The notes under the pieces: model-generated
The model's database searches: none
Told to the model about the DNA's origin: nothing
The model's input: the letters and a program-made list of their open reading frames with translations, nothing else
DNA from: Unio delphinus
Taxonomy: Eukaryota > Mollusca > Bivalvia > Unionida > Unionidae
DNA length: 64,000 nt
Direction of reading: 5' to 3'
NCBI GenBank assembly: GCA_029339505.1
Contig: JAQISU010000163.1
Location: forward strand, 3,612,001-3,676,000
Part shown: one piece after another, positions 7,369-14,509 of the stretch
How the letters are laid out: each line of letters opens with the position of its first letter
Numbering within the stretch: position 1 is the first letter of the stretch
Translations under genes and position numbers: made by a program

Positions 7369-8481
7369 ATGGAGAAGGTCTTAGCCAGCATTTACTACGA
7401 TCCAGCTCACCCTGCAGGTTACGGAGGCATTCAGAAATTGTATCGTGCTGCCAAAACTCGCCTGAAAAAGCTCCGTTTACCAGCAGTACAACGATGGTTA
7501 CAAGAACAAGCGACGTACACTTTACACAAACCCATTCGACGAAAATTTCACAGAAGTCGCACTCAAGTGGAAGGCATCGATCATCAATGGCAAGCCGATT
7601 TAGCTGATGTCTCTCATTTAGCCACCTACAATCGTGGCTACAAATATTTGTTTTGTGTCATCGACGTCTTTTCTAAATTTGCCTGGGTCGTACCATTGAC
7701 ATCCAAATCGAGCGGAGAGTTAGTACGAGCTTTGCAACTGGTGTTGAAACAAAGCGGTCGTCACCCTCTTCGATGGCAAACCGACAAAGGTACCGAATTT
7801 CTGAACCAAGCTTTCCAACAAGAATTAAAAAAACGTGACATTCATTTTTTCACCACCGAAAATCCTGAAACCAAAGCCAGTATCGTGGAACGTTTTCAAC
7901 GTACCTTGAAAGAACGCATGTGGAAATATTTTACACATCAACACACTCTCAAGTACATCGACGTCTTACCACACTTAGTCCAAGCCTACAATCAATCTTA
8001 CCATAGAAGCATTGGACGTGCCCCACAAGAGGTGACACCCGACAACGAAGTCACTGTTTTTGAGCGTCTGTTTGGCACGTCCCGGACGAGGGTTGTCCCC
8101 AAGAAAGGTAGAGAAGTGTTAACCCCGGGAGATTGGGTACGCATTGGCAAAACCAAACGCACTTTCGACAAAGGTTACTTACCCAACTGGACCACCGAAT
8201 TGTTTCGTGTTACTGGACGAGTGCGCGATCGTCATCCTACCGTCTATAAATTGGAAGACATGAACGGAGAAGTATTAAAAGGAACATTTTACTTGCCTGA
8301 GTTACAACGTGTCACCAAAAAAGAAGACGACGTGTACGACATTGAAAGCATTCTCGAACGAAGAACCCGTAAAGTAGGAAAACGTCGTGTCAAAGAAGTC
8401 AAAGTACGTTGGAAAGGATATCCTCCTAGTTTTGATTCTTGGATTGACGCTACCCAAGTCATCGACTATAAAAAGAAGTGA
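7369..8481 (+). CDS. Polinton integrase (rve DDE core with C-terminal chromodomain)
   Basis: Catalyses insertion of the linear element into host DNA. The 370-residue product has a helical N-terminal region (about 1-60), then an RNase-H-fold integrase core with D77 (WQADLADV), D139 (TDKGTEF) and E174 (SIVERFQRTLK), a spacing close to D,D-35-E. An SH3-like region follows. The last 48 residues (323-370) are a chromodomain: YDIESILERR, a basic linker, VKVRWKGYPPSFDSWI. Aromatic cage positions Y323, W348 and Y352 are visible. Chromodomains in integrases of Polintons and chromoviruses are thought to direct insertion to methylated-histone chromatin. No N-terminal HHCC zinc motif is visible. The start is the first ATG after the previous stop. 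Confidence 0.95.
   Translation: MEKVLASIYYDPAHPAGYGGIQKLYRAAKTRLKKLRLPAVQRWLQEQATYTLHKPIRRKFHRSRTQVEGIDHQWQADLADVSHLATYNRGYKYLFCVIDVFSKFAWVVPLTSKSSGELVRALQLVLKQSGRHPLRWQTDKGTEFLNQAFQQELKKRDIHFFTTENPETKASIVERFQRTLKERMWKYFTHQHTLKYIDVLPHLVQAYNQSYHRSIGRAPQEVTPDNEVTVFERLFGTSRTRVVPKKGREVLTPGDWVRIGKTKRTFDKGYLPNWTTELFRVTGRVRDRHPTVYKLEDMNGEVLKGTFYLPELQRVTKKEDDVYDIESILERRTRKVGKRRVKEVKVRWKGYPPSFDSWIDATQVIDYKKK
8467..8474 (+). promoter_or_regulatory. TATA box at the integrase 3' end
   Basis: TATAAAAA in the last codons of the integrase. It is only 20 nt before the ATG at 8487, which is short for a normal leader, so it may instead serve the penton gene or be a chance match. Confidence 0.35.
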
Positions 8482-8486
8482 CCATC

Positions 8487-8906
8487 ATGCCCTTCAATAC
8501 AGCTTCAGCAACCACAGTGACTACTCCTTCACCCACGTCATCTCTGCAAGATTTACAAAAGCAACCATTGTGGGTGTGGTGTGGAGAACGTGTCCCTAAA
8601 ACGCAAATCGTTTTTTTCTGTCAAATCTTTGTGGTATATTGTGTCATCGGTGCAGCCATTGCTAATTTGAGTTTGCAACAAGGAGACAAACAATTGTGGA
8701 CCATTTTACTCAGCAGTTGCATCGGGTATCTTCTTCCCAATCCTTCCCTGAAATACTCTTACAACGGGAACAACAGTAACAATATTGGGAGCCTTGCGTC
8801 CAACGTTAGTCATTCTCCTGACAGTCACCCTTCCAATCACAATCCTCTTTTAGACACTCCTTTAACCTCGAGTGACTCCTCGGACAGAACAACATTGGAA
8901 TTATGA
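8487..8906 (+). CDS. Two-helix membrane protein, 139 aa
   Basis: Thr/Ser-rich N-terminus, then WVWCGERVPK, a strong membrane helix (about 40-62, TQIVFFCQIFVVYCVIGAAIANL), a short polar loop, and a second hydrophobic segment LWTILLSSCIGYLLPNPSLKY. The tail is Asn/Ser-rich and polar. A small protein with an LSS..GY.LPNP motif between integrase and penton is a recurrent but uncharacterised Polinton component. A virion membrane or assembly role is possible. The stop codon overlaps the penton start as ATGA, which suggests coupled translation or one shared transcript. Confidence 0.72.
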   Translation: MPFNTASATTVTTPSPTSSLQDLQKQPLWVWCGERVPKTQIVFFCQIFVVYCVIGAAIANLSLQQGDKQLWTILLSSCIGYLLPNPSLKYSYNGNNSNNIGSLASNVSHSPDSHPSNHNPLLDTPLTSSDSSDRTTLEL

Positions 8907-9808
8907 ACAACACTATTAACCAATTTTACTTAACGTTACCTAGTGACAGTTCCATGGGGGTGTTTCCTAACAACACATTGTGCTGTTACACAGCTAAATT
9001 ACCTCAAGCCATGCATTTGGATCAAGATGCTCATTGGGAAGTAGCTTTAGTAGAAATAATACACCCGACACAAATCAAAAACATCGTCGAAAATCAAAAC
9101 ACTTTTTCAGTAGAAGTGTATGACGAGAAATTGCAAAAAGCCTTAGACGCACGAGGTCACACTAGCACACTGCACCCCAAAACTAATCGGCCAACCTATG
9201 TGATCACCATTCCTGCAGGCTATTATTTTAGTGGTCAACATTTAGTGACTACGATTCAAAACAGGTTCAATGCTGTGTTTAGTAAAGCCCTGGAGAAAGA
9301 AAGTGTTACCTTTGAGTACCATAAAGTGGCTCGTCGACTCCTGATGACATTTTCAGAGAAGAAAATGATAGCCATTAATTTTTGTCCTGAATTGTATGAT
9401 ATTTTAGGTGGAGACCTAAAGATGTTGGCCAAGAAAAATGAAATACCAGGCATAACCAGTAACTCGGATTTTGCAAAATATTTTCGATCCCCTGTAGAAT
9501 TGAACCAAGGCCTCAACTTGATGTTTGTGTACTCCGATGTGGTGGAGTACAATGTGGTAGGACACACCTCTGCACCGTTACTGCGTGTCATTCCTTTCAA
9601 AGTGGATTCTGTCACCGCTGACGAGGAAGGTGGAAATACCTATCACGTTCACCGTGAATTTGTACATCCTCATTATTTACCCGTCAGTAAGTCGTATTTC
9701 GACAGTGTCAACATTACTATAAAAGGAGAACTAGGTCAAAATATTCCATTTACCAAAGGGAAAGTCACAGTGAAACTCCATTTTCAAAAACGATTCTCCA
9801 ACAACTGA
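8903..9808 (+). CDS. Penton-like minor capsid protein (single jelly roll)
   Basis: The 301-residue protein opens with INQFYLTLPSDSSMGVFPNNT, the N-terminal strand pattern of Polinton/adintovirus penton proteins. These contain YTAKLP and a WEVALVEI strand that starts the jelly roll. Other recognisable parts are VITIPAGYYFSGQHLV, the LYDILGG region and the LMFVYSDVVEYNVVGHTSAPLLRVIP strands, which are typical of this family. The protein forms the capsid vertices. Length and order next to the major capsid gene agree with the family. Start ATG overlaps the stop of the upstream membrane protein by 4 nt. Confidence 0.88.
   Translation: MNNTINQFYLTLPSDSSMGVFPNNTLCCYTAKLPQAMHLDQDAHWEVALVEIIHPTQIKNIVENQNTFSVEVYDEKLQKALDARGHTSTLHPKTNRPTYVITIPAGYYFSGQHLVTTIQNRFNAVFSKALEKESVTFEYHKVARRLLMTFSEKKMIAINFCPELYDILGGDLKMLAKKNEIPGITSNSDFAKYFRSPVELNQGLNLMFVYSDVVEYNVVGHTSAPLLRVIPFKVDSVTADEEGGNTYHVHREFVHPHYLPVSKSYFDSVNITIKGELGQNIPFTKGKVTVKLHFQKRFSNN
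9718..9725 (+). promoter_or_regulatory. TATA box inside the penton gene
   Basis: TATAAAAG lies 98 nt upstream of the ATG at 9816. It could drive the pVI-like gene, but it also encodes penton residues, so it may be chance. Confidence 0.35.
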
Positions 9809-9815
9809 AAAAGTG

Positions 9816-10256
9816 ATGTATCCTGTGTACCAAGGAGTCACTCGACAACGAGGACATGGTTTAGGAGATATGTTTAAATCAGCCTTTCGTTCCGTGGTCC
9901 CTGTTTTAAAACCAATGGTGACACGAGGATTGCACACCTTAAAAGATGCCGCATTGACTCACGGCAAAGATTTTCTTTACAATGTTCTCATTGACAAACA
10001 AAACCCTAAAGAAGCTTTTTTGAGAGCAGGCAAAAATGCCTTGCTTCAAACGGGTAAAGAGATTTTGGGTCGACGAGAAAGTCCTATAAATGCCCTGAAC
10101 GGTACCGAGTCTGACATTCCTACTTCCCTGACGACACAGCAAGGACAAGGTAGAAAGCGTCGACGAAGACACCCTTTCAAAAGTCTCCGTACCTCTAAAG
10201 TTAGAAAGACGAAGAAAAAAAGAACCGCTCGAGACTTAGACATTTTTGATTATTAA
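9816..10256 (+). CDS. pVI-like minor capsid/membrane-active protein, 146 aa
   Basis: Begins MYPVYQGVTRQRGHGLGD and continues with an amphipathic helix (MFKSAFRSVVPVLKPMV) and further Ala/Leu-rich helices, then an unstructured Gln/Gly linker and a very basic C-terminus (GRKRRRRHPFKSLRTSKVRK). The short N-terminal leader with a Gly-rich junction ahead of an amphipathic helix recalls adenovirus pVI, where the protease frees a membrane-lytic helix. The location between penton and major capsid genes fits. The assignment is by pattern, not by close sequence match. Confidence 0.75.
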   Translation: MYPVYQGVTRQRGHGLGDMFKSAFRSVVPVLKPMVTRGLHTLKDAALTHGKDFLYNVLIDKQNPKEAFLRAGKNALLQTGKEILGRRESPINALNGTESDIPTSLTTQQGQGRKRRRRHPFKSLRTSKVRKTKKKRTARDLDIFDY

Positions 10257-10284
10257 AAGTGAAGAAAAAAAACCTAAAGAAAAA

Positions 10285-11652
10285 ATGATGCACCAAGAAT
10301 CTTGTGCCTGTTCCAAGTCGGAACTGGATCTTTTTGCCATGCCACCCACGATGATGACCATGCAAGAAGCTCAATGGGTCGAATTTCATCCCGTCTCCTC
10401 TTTGACGGATTCAGCTCCCATCGAGTTTGAAATCAAAGGACAACCCGAAGATTACATCGATCTGAACAACAGTTACTTGTATTTGAAAGTGAAAGTGGGT
10501 AGAACGGACAACGACAACCCGCCGGCAGCCGATGCCCGAGTAGCTCCCGTCAACAATTTTATGCATTCCTTGTTCAGCGATGTGGATTTGTACATGAATA
10601 ACAAACTGGTCAGTAGTAGCATGGATACTTACCCTTACCGAGCGTACCTCGAAAATCTCTTGACGTACGGAAAAGAAGCCAAGAACACTCATTTAGATGC
10701 TTGCGTGGTGTGGAAACCTGATACAGCAAATAATAATATTGATCATGAAAATGAAAATGATAATAAGTTTAACGACACAGCCTTGTCCGTACTAGCCGAC
10801 AATGATAATCCTGCCGTTCCTCACAATGTGGGTTTTAACGAGCGTCGAAAGAAAATTCTGCAAGGACGTAGTTTAGAACTGTTCGATCGTTTGCATTTGG
10901 ACATGTGGTTTCAAGAGAAGTATTTGCTGAACGGAGTAGATATTCGCTTGAGACTGAATCGAAGCAGTGCTGCTTTCCATTTGATGGCTGATGCCAGCAC
11001 ATACAAAACCATCATCCAAGAAGCCAGGTTATACGTGCGTCGTGTGGAAGTGTTACCTAAAGTGGGAAATGACATCAGTCACACCTTGAGTAGAACAACA
11101 GCCAAGTATCCGATACGACGCGTGGAAGTCAAAACTTTCACCATTGCCGCTGGACTCCAATCTAAGATCGAAGATCATCTGTTCCAAGGACAGTTACCCA
11201 AACGTTTATTCATTGGTATCGTCAGCAATGCAGCCCTCAACGGTGTCCACAATAAAAATCCTTTCGAGTTTAAGCACTACAATGTATCCAAAATTGAAGT
11301 CAGTCGCGATGGCAAAACTTTGTGTACCAGACCTTTCGAACCCAAGTTTGGCTCGAAGAATTACTTGAGGTCGTACTTGTCACTGTACGAAGCCACAGGA
11401 CAGTTAGGAACCAACACCAGTCACGGCATTTCCTACGACGATTATGCAGGAGGTTACACGTTGTGGGCTTTTGATTTCACTCCAGACCAAGGCAGCGACG
11501 AGGGACATTTCCACCCTATAAAATCTGGGCAGATACGTGTGGAACTTCAGTTTGCAGTAGGTCTTCCCCATACGGTGAATGTCATTCTGTATGCCGAATT
11601 CGATAATACCATAGAAATCAACAGTTTGAGAGAAGTCATTCTAGACTATTAG
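10285..11652 (+). CDS. Major capsid protein (double jelly roll)
   Basis: The 455-residue hexon-type protein builds the icosahedral shell. Characteristic segments are the N-terminal QWVEFHPVSSLTDSAPIEFE, then DYIDLNNSYLYLKVKV, the NNFMHSLFSDVDLYMNNKLV block, and YPYRAYLENLLTYGKEAK, all typical of Polinton capsid proteins. The second jelly roll is seen in the RRVEVKTFTI... and KRLFIGIVSNAALNG... regions and ends with FDNTIEINSLREVILDY. An Asn/Asp-rich insert (nt about 10729-10770) has local AT-rich codon use and lies in an exposed loop position. Two ATGs follow each other at 10285 and 10288. The longer open frame upstream has no ATG and was not used. Confidence 0.94.
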   Translation: MMHQESCACSKSELDLFAMPPTMMTMQEAQWVEFHPVSSLTDSAPIEFEIKGQPEDYIDLNNSYLYLKVKVGRTDNDNPPAADARVAPVNNFMHSLFSDVDLYMNNKLVSSSMDTYPYRAYLENLLTYGKEAKNTHLDACVVWKPDTANNNIDHENENDNKFNDTALSVLADNDNPAVPHNVGFNERRKKILQGRSLELFDRLHLDMWFQEKYLLNGVDIRLRLNRSSAAFHLMADASTYKTIIQEARLYVRRVEVLPKVGNDISHTLSRTTAKYPIRRVEVKTFTIAAGLQSKIEDHLFQGQLPKRLFIGIVSNAALNGVHNKNPFEFKHYNVSKIEVSRDGKTLCTRPFEPKFGSKNYLRSYLSLYEATGQLGTNTSHGISYDDYAGGYTLWAFDFTPDQGSDEGHFHPIKSGQIRVELQFAVGLPHTVNVILYAEFDNTIEINSLREVILDY

Positions 11653-11657
11653 ACACT

Positions 11658-12155
11658 ATGGAAGACCCTTGTCCTTCTTTGAATAGTGGAGAATCCATGG
11701 AATGGGAGGTTACAGAAAAAGCAGATCCCCAAGACCAAAAAGAAGAGGTAGTGATCATGCAATCCAGATGGCCAGAACAGGAACAACAGTTAGTGGCTTG
11801 TTTTGCACAACACTTGGAAGATACAATGAGAGACCTGATTAAAAAAGATTGTTATGGATGTCAAATCGATCATCCCAGTCAAATTCAACACGATAAATGT
11901 ATGATGATGAGTCAAGAAGAAAAATTGGACAATTATCTGAACGAAGCTTGGAGTCTCATCTCCGAAGAAGCCGTGTTACTTCAGTGGTATAAAGGCTTAC
12001 GTGATCATTCTTCTCCTCCATTGTTTGCTCGAGAAATCGATCGCATCGAAGCTCTCTTGGCCAAAAGTAAAGAGACGAAGCAAACCGTCAGTTACTTGTC
12101 AGACCGTTTCAAACAAAAAGTCTGGATTGAATTGATGACTTATCATCACCTGTGA
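11658..12155 (+). CDS. Conserved small Cys/His protein, 165 aa
   Basis: Starts at an ATG 5 nt after the capsid stop codon. An acidic, variable N-terminus is followed by a helix and the motif DCYGCQIDHPSQIQHDKC, whose Cys/His pattern (C-x2-C-x3-H-x5-H-x2-C) could bind zinc. This motif recurs in a small protein next to the capsid gene in many Polintons and adintoviruses. I know of no assigned function. The C-terminal half is helical. A TATAAAA at 11517, inside the capsid gene, may add a promoter. The frame ends overlapping the upstream extension of the protease frame. Confidence 0.78.
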   Translation: MEDPCPSLNSGESMEWEVTEKADPQDQKEEVVIMQSRWPEQEQQLVACFAQHLEDTMRDLIKKDCYGCQIDHPSQIQHDKCMMMSQEEKLDNYLNEAWSLISEEAVLLQWYKGLRDHSSPPLFAREIDRIEALLAKSKETKQTVSYLSDRFKQKVWIELMTYHHL

Positions 12156-12193
12156 AGAAAGGAGAGAAAAAAGACAAGGCTACACAACAAAAA

Positions 12194-12751
12194 ATGGATA
12201 CCTGGGAACTTTATTATCTTTTGAACCGTAGTTCGTACACTGCTTCTTGGAATCCTGTGGTGTGTGCTAAAGATGAACTACCTCATCGCAAACCTCAAGA
12301 GAATCAAGCTTATGTCATCAACACAGATGACAGTCATCTTCCAGGAACTCACTGGGTAGCTGTCTACTTTCCTCAAGAGGGATGTGCGGAGTATTTTGAT
12401 TCGTATGGATTGCCTCCTTTCGAAGATGATATCATTGACTTTATGAGAAGAAATGCCCAGACGACACGATTCAATAATGTGAAATTACAAAGCACAGATT
12501 CTATGGTGTGTGGACAATATTGTATTTATTATCTGCATCATCGCAGTCTTGGATATTCTTTAGAACATTTAGTGACTTATTTTGATCGTCATTCGTCTCG
12601 AAACGATGACAAAGTAGATCGATGGTTTTGTGACCATTATGGCTATCTGTTGTCTTTAGCTAGGAAACGTAGTGTACATCAATGGCCCAATGACTTCCAA
12701 CAGTGGAAATCTCAATTTAATTCACAACGTTGTCAACCATGTCAAAGATAA
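12194..12751 (+). CDS. Adenain-like (Ulp1-fold) maturation cysteine protease
   Basis: Expected to cleave capsid and core precursors during particle maturation. The 185-residue product has the catalytic order of the adenain/Ulp1 fold: H53 in GTHWVAVYF, D69 in AEYFDSYG, Q99 as the likely oxyanion residue, and C106 in MVCGQYCIYYL. Size matches adenovirus protease. The frame extends upstream to 12152, but the first ATG is at 12194. The gene is the last of the conserved set. Possible substrates are the RGG-containing proteins at 5835 and 6203 and the pVI-like protein. After it come AT-rich repeats with a polyadenylation signal. Confidence 0.92.
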   Translation: MDTWELYYLLNRSSYTASWNPVVCAKDELPHRKPQENQAYVINTDDSHLPGTHWVAVYFPQEGCAEYFDSYGLPPFEDDIIDFMRRNAQTTRFNNVKLQSTDSMVCGQYCIYYLHHRSLGYSLEHLVTYFDRHSSRNDDKVDRWFCDHYGYLLSLARKRSVHQWPNDFQQWKSQFNSQRCQPCQR

Positions 12752-12776
12752 TGTATTAGTGTTATGGAAGAAAAAC

Positions 12777-12870
12777 ATGTTTGTTCTTTGAAAAAATGTT
12801 TGTTCTTTGAAATAATGTTTATTCTTTGAAATAATGTTTGTTATTTGAATAAAAATGTTGTGTTTTGAAA
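12777..12870 (+). repeat. 19-bp tandem repeats in the 3' region of the protease gene
   Basis: The unit ATGTTTGTTCTTTGAAATA starts at 12777, 12796, 12815 and 12834 with small changes, then a degenerate copy from 12855. The array fills the gap between the morphogenesis block and the accessory cluster and includes the polyadenylation signal. Confidence 0.8.
12848..12853 (+). terminator. Polyadenylation signal AATAAA after the protease
   Basis: AATAAA about 97 nt after the protease stop, in a T-rich and TG-rich setting. It is the expected 3' end for the capsid-protease transcripts and contrasts with the histone-type ends of the next three genes. Confidence 0.5.
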
Positions 12871-12982
12871 ACCAATGTGTCTGTCGTTTATTTTACATTT
12901 GTATTCATATAAATGCTCTTTGACTTTTCTTTCTATCCCTCACATCAAACTATCTAAACGTTTCAAAACCCTAAACCGTCGA

Positions 12983-13020
12983 GGGGTGTTTTCCATCACG
13001 TCCGCGCTTGAACCATATAA
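12983..13020 (+). promoter_or_regulatory. Accessory promoter module P1
   Basis: GGGGTGTTTTCCATCACGTC is followed by CGCGCTTGAAC and then the TATA-like CATATAA at 13014-13020. The ATG of accessory gene 1 is 62 nt after the TATA. The same module, nearly base for base, lies at 13810 and in a more diverged form at 14996. A long frame reads through the module from 12875, but the repeated DNA and TATA argue for a promoter. Confidence 0.8.
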
Positions 13021-13075
13021 TGCAGGGGTAGTCTCCAGTCTGGCCATCCATTGTTTGACTCATCCTCCTACGAAG

Positions 13076-13444
13076 ATGTGCTCAAGACTAGCTAAGCTGA
13101 ACGAAGCTTATGTCACTCTGCATCGTATCAGACACAATCTGATGCCAAAGCCTGAAGAGATTGAGAATGTGAGAATGCTACAAGTAACGGAAGACCTCAT
13201 AGAAGAACTCTTCAGAGAGGAAATTCAAAAAGAGAAAGAAGAATGGACTGAGAAGTATCGACTTCAAAAACAGCAGAGAGAACAGAGAGAACAGCATCAG
13301 CAGCATCAGCAACAGCAACAACAGCAGCAGGAACCAGACAGAAGTTTTGTCGACTGTCGTGTGGACACAAAAGAGTTCTCTTTCTCTTTCCGAAGAAGCA
13401 GACCCTATCGTGTAGCCAAACGAGGACGCAATCTTAGACGATAA
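13076..13444 (+). CDS. Accessory gene 1: Glu/Gln-rich helical protein, 122 aa
   Basis: I do not recognise the family. The N-terminus (MCSRLAKLNEAYVTLHRIR) and the following 60 residues look like a long charged helix or coiled coil. Then comes a Gln/His-rich tract (REQREQHQQH plus poly-Gln) and a basic C-terminus (RRSRPYRVAKRGRNLRR) that could bind nucleic acid or act as a nuclear signal. The N-terminal pattern SRxxKxxE...L...R is shared with accessory gene 2, suggesting a duplication. The start at 13076 was chosen because the promoter lies between it and an earlier in-frame ATG at 12875. A histone-type 3' signal begins 43 nt after the stop. Confidence 0.72.
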   Translation: MCSRLAKLNEAYVTLHRIRHNLMPKPEEIENVRMLQVTEDLIEELFREEIQKEKEEWTEKYRLQKQQREQREQHQQHQQQQQQQQEPDRSFVDCRVDTKEFSFSFRRSRPYRVAKRGRNLRR

Positions 13445-13486
13445 AAGATTGTCATCCTTCCTCGTACACACAAACACAAAAAAAAC

Positions 13487-13523
13487 AGCCCTTTTCAGGG
13501 CTACCCAAATATTCTCGAAAAGA
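13487..13523 (+). terminator. Histone-type 3' end: stem-loop plus downstream element (gene 1)
   Basis: AGCCCT (13487-13492), loop TTTC, AGGGCT (13497-13502) form a perfect 6-bp stem with the canonical 4-nt loop. ACCCA follows directly (13503-13507), as in animal histone mRNAs, and the purine-rich CGAAAAGAA at 13516-13523 sits at the distance expected for the U7-binding histone downstream element. It starts 43 nt after the stop codon, a normal histone 3'UTR length. Confidence 0.9.
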
Positions 13524-13699
13524 ATTAATTATTCAATTTGCTTATGGTATGTGAGGAAGTTAGAAAAAAATTAGAAGTGAGTCTATAATCACTGTCTCTT
13601 TTTACTTTTGTTTTGAAGTGCGTCTATAAGCACAACGTATTTTTTCAAAATAACTTGTTCAATGTATAATTAATAGGAGTCAAGTATAAAAGTGTGGGG

Positions 13700-13833
13700 T
13701 GTTTTGGTAATGATAGGGATAATGTAAGTTTTTTGGATCTAGGGGGTGTTTTCTATCACGTCAGCGTGTTTTGGTAATGATAAGGATACTGTAAGTTTTT
13801 TGGATCTAGGGGGTGTTTTCCATCACGTCCGCG
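13700..13833 (+). repeat. 67-bp direct duplication carrying part of the promoter module
   Basis: Two copies start at TGTTTTGGTAATGATA, 13700 and 13767. Each ends in GGGGGTGTTTTC(T/C)ATCACGTC(A/C)GCG. Only the second copy continues into the CTTGAAC and TATATATAAA segment, so the first is a promoter half without TATA. A separate TATAAAAG stands at 13685-13692, upstream of both. Confidence 0.85.
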
Positions 13834-13850
13834 CTTGAACTATATATAAA
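13810..13850 (+). promoter_or_regulatory. Accessory promoter module P2
   Basis: GGGGTGTTTTCCATCACGTC, CGCGCTTGAAC and TATATATAAA in the same order and spacing as P1. The ATG is 56 nt after the TATA start. The leader contains TTTGGCGC at 13879-13886, a perfect E2F-type octamer, but a single 8-mer could be chance. Confidence 0.85.
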
Positions 13851-13896
13851 GAAGCACTCGTCAGTCTGGCTACCCATCTTTGGCGCATCAAAGAAG

Positions 13897-14376
13897 ATGA
13901 GCAGAGTACAGAAAATAAGAGAACTTCAAATGCATTTGGAGAATGCTAGGCGTCTCCTGGACGAACTGGCTATGGAGGCCATAGCAGAGCAGGCCAAAAT
14001 TGAAAAAGAAGAGGAGGAAAGAAAAAAGAAAGAAGAAGAGGAGAAGAAAAGTCCCATCTTGCCTCACCGCATGATGAGACAGACTAGTGAAGTCAAGCCC
14101 ATGGTGAGGACACCTTCACCACCAGAACCAGTTCGTTCACTTCAGGCACAGCCCCCACCGCAACAACCACAGCCTCGACCGCAACAACTTCAGCCGCATC
14201 CACGGTTGCGGAATAGAGGAAGAAATGAAGAGACTTTCACTATCCCTCAAACAGAAGATTGGGATAGTGAAGCCACTCATTCTCCCTCTGCACTCCCAAT
14301 CACAAGAGTGAATTGGGAGAATGATTGGAGTAGGAGATGTGTGTGTGGGGCTAGACCTGGGAGATGCCAGCATTAA
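13897..14376 (+). CDS. Accessory gene 2: charged coiled-coil/Pro-Gln-rich protein, 159 aa
   Basis: Not a known family. Residues 1-55 form a strong heptad-like helix (MSRVQKIRELQMHLENARRL, then Glu/Lys repeats such as KEEEERKKKEEEEKK). The middle is Pro/Gln-rich (PPPQQPQPRPQQLQPHPR) and the C-terminal part has acidic and Trp residues and ends with CVCGARPGRCQH, with three Cys and one His that could bind metal. The start at 13897 is the first ATG after the TATA. An in-frame codon upstream lies within the promoter. The gene is followed at 28 nt by a histone-type stem-loop. It appears to be a diverged paralogue of accessory gene 1. Confidence 0.72.
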   Translation: MSRVQKIRELQMHLENARRLLDELAMEAIAEQAKIEKEEEERKKKEEEEKKSPILPHRMMRQTSEVKPMVRTPSPPEPVRSLQAQPPPQQPQPRPQQLQPHPRLRNRGRNEETFTIPQTEDWDSEATHSPSALPITRVNWENDWSRRCVCGARPGRCQH

Positions 14377-14403
14377 CCAGGTGCAATTTGAAGTTTTAAA
14401 AAC

Positions 14404-14440
14404 AGCCCTTCTCAGGGCTACCCAAATAACAAGAAAAGAA
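14404..14440 (+). terminator. Histone-type 3' end: stem-loop plus downstream element (gene 2)
   Basis: AGCCCT (14404-14409), loop TCTC, AGGGCT (14414-14419), then ACCCA and the purine block AAGAAAAGAA at 14431-14440. The stem is perfect. The loop has one pyrimidine change from TTTC. Confidence 0.9.
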
Positions 14441-14509
14441 ATACTATGTCAATTGCCAATGGGTGTGAGAGAGGAGTAGTGTGATTATAAACACTGACTC
14501 TATTTAGAT

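Noticed and set aside
12875..13075. N-terminal extension of accessory gene 1 from the ATG at 12875
   Set aside because: It reads through the P1 promoter module. The peptide shared with the extension of gene 2 is explained by the repeated DNA, and P3 is out of frame with its gene.
13879..13886. E2F site TTTGGCGC in the leader of accessory gene 2
   Set aside because: It fits an S-phase theme, but it is a single 8-mer not found at the same place in genes 1 and 3. It is mentioned only in passing.
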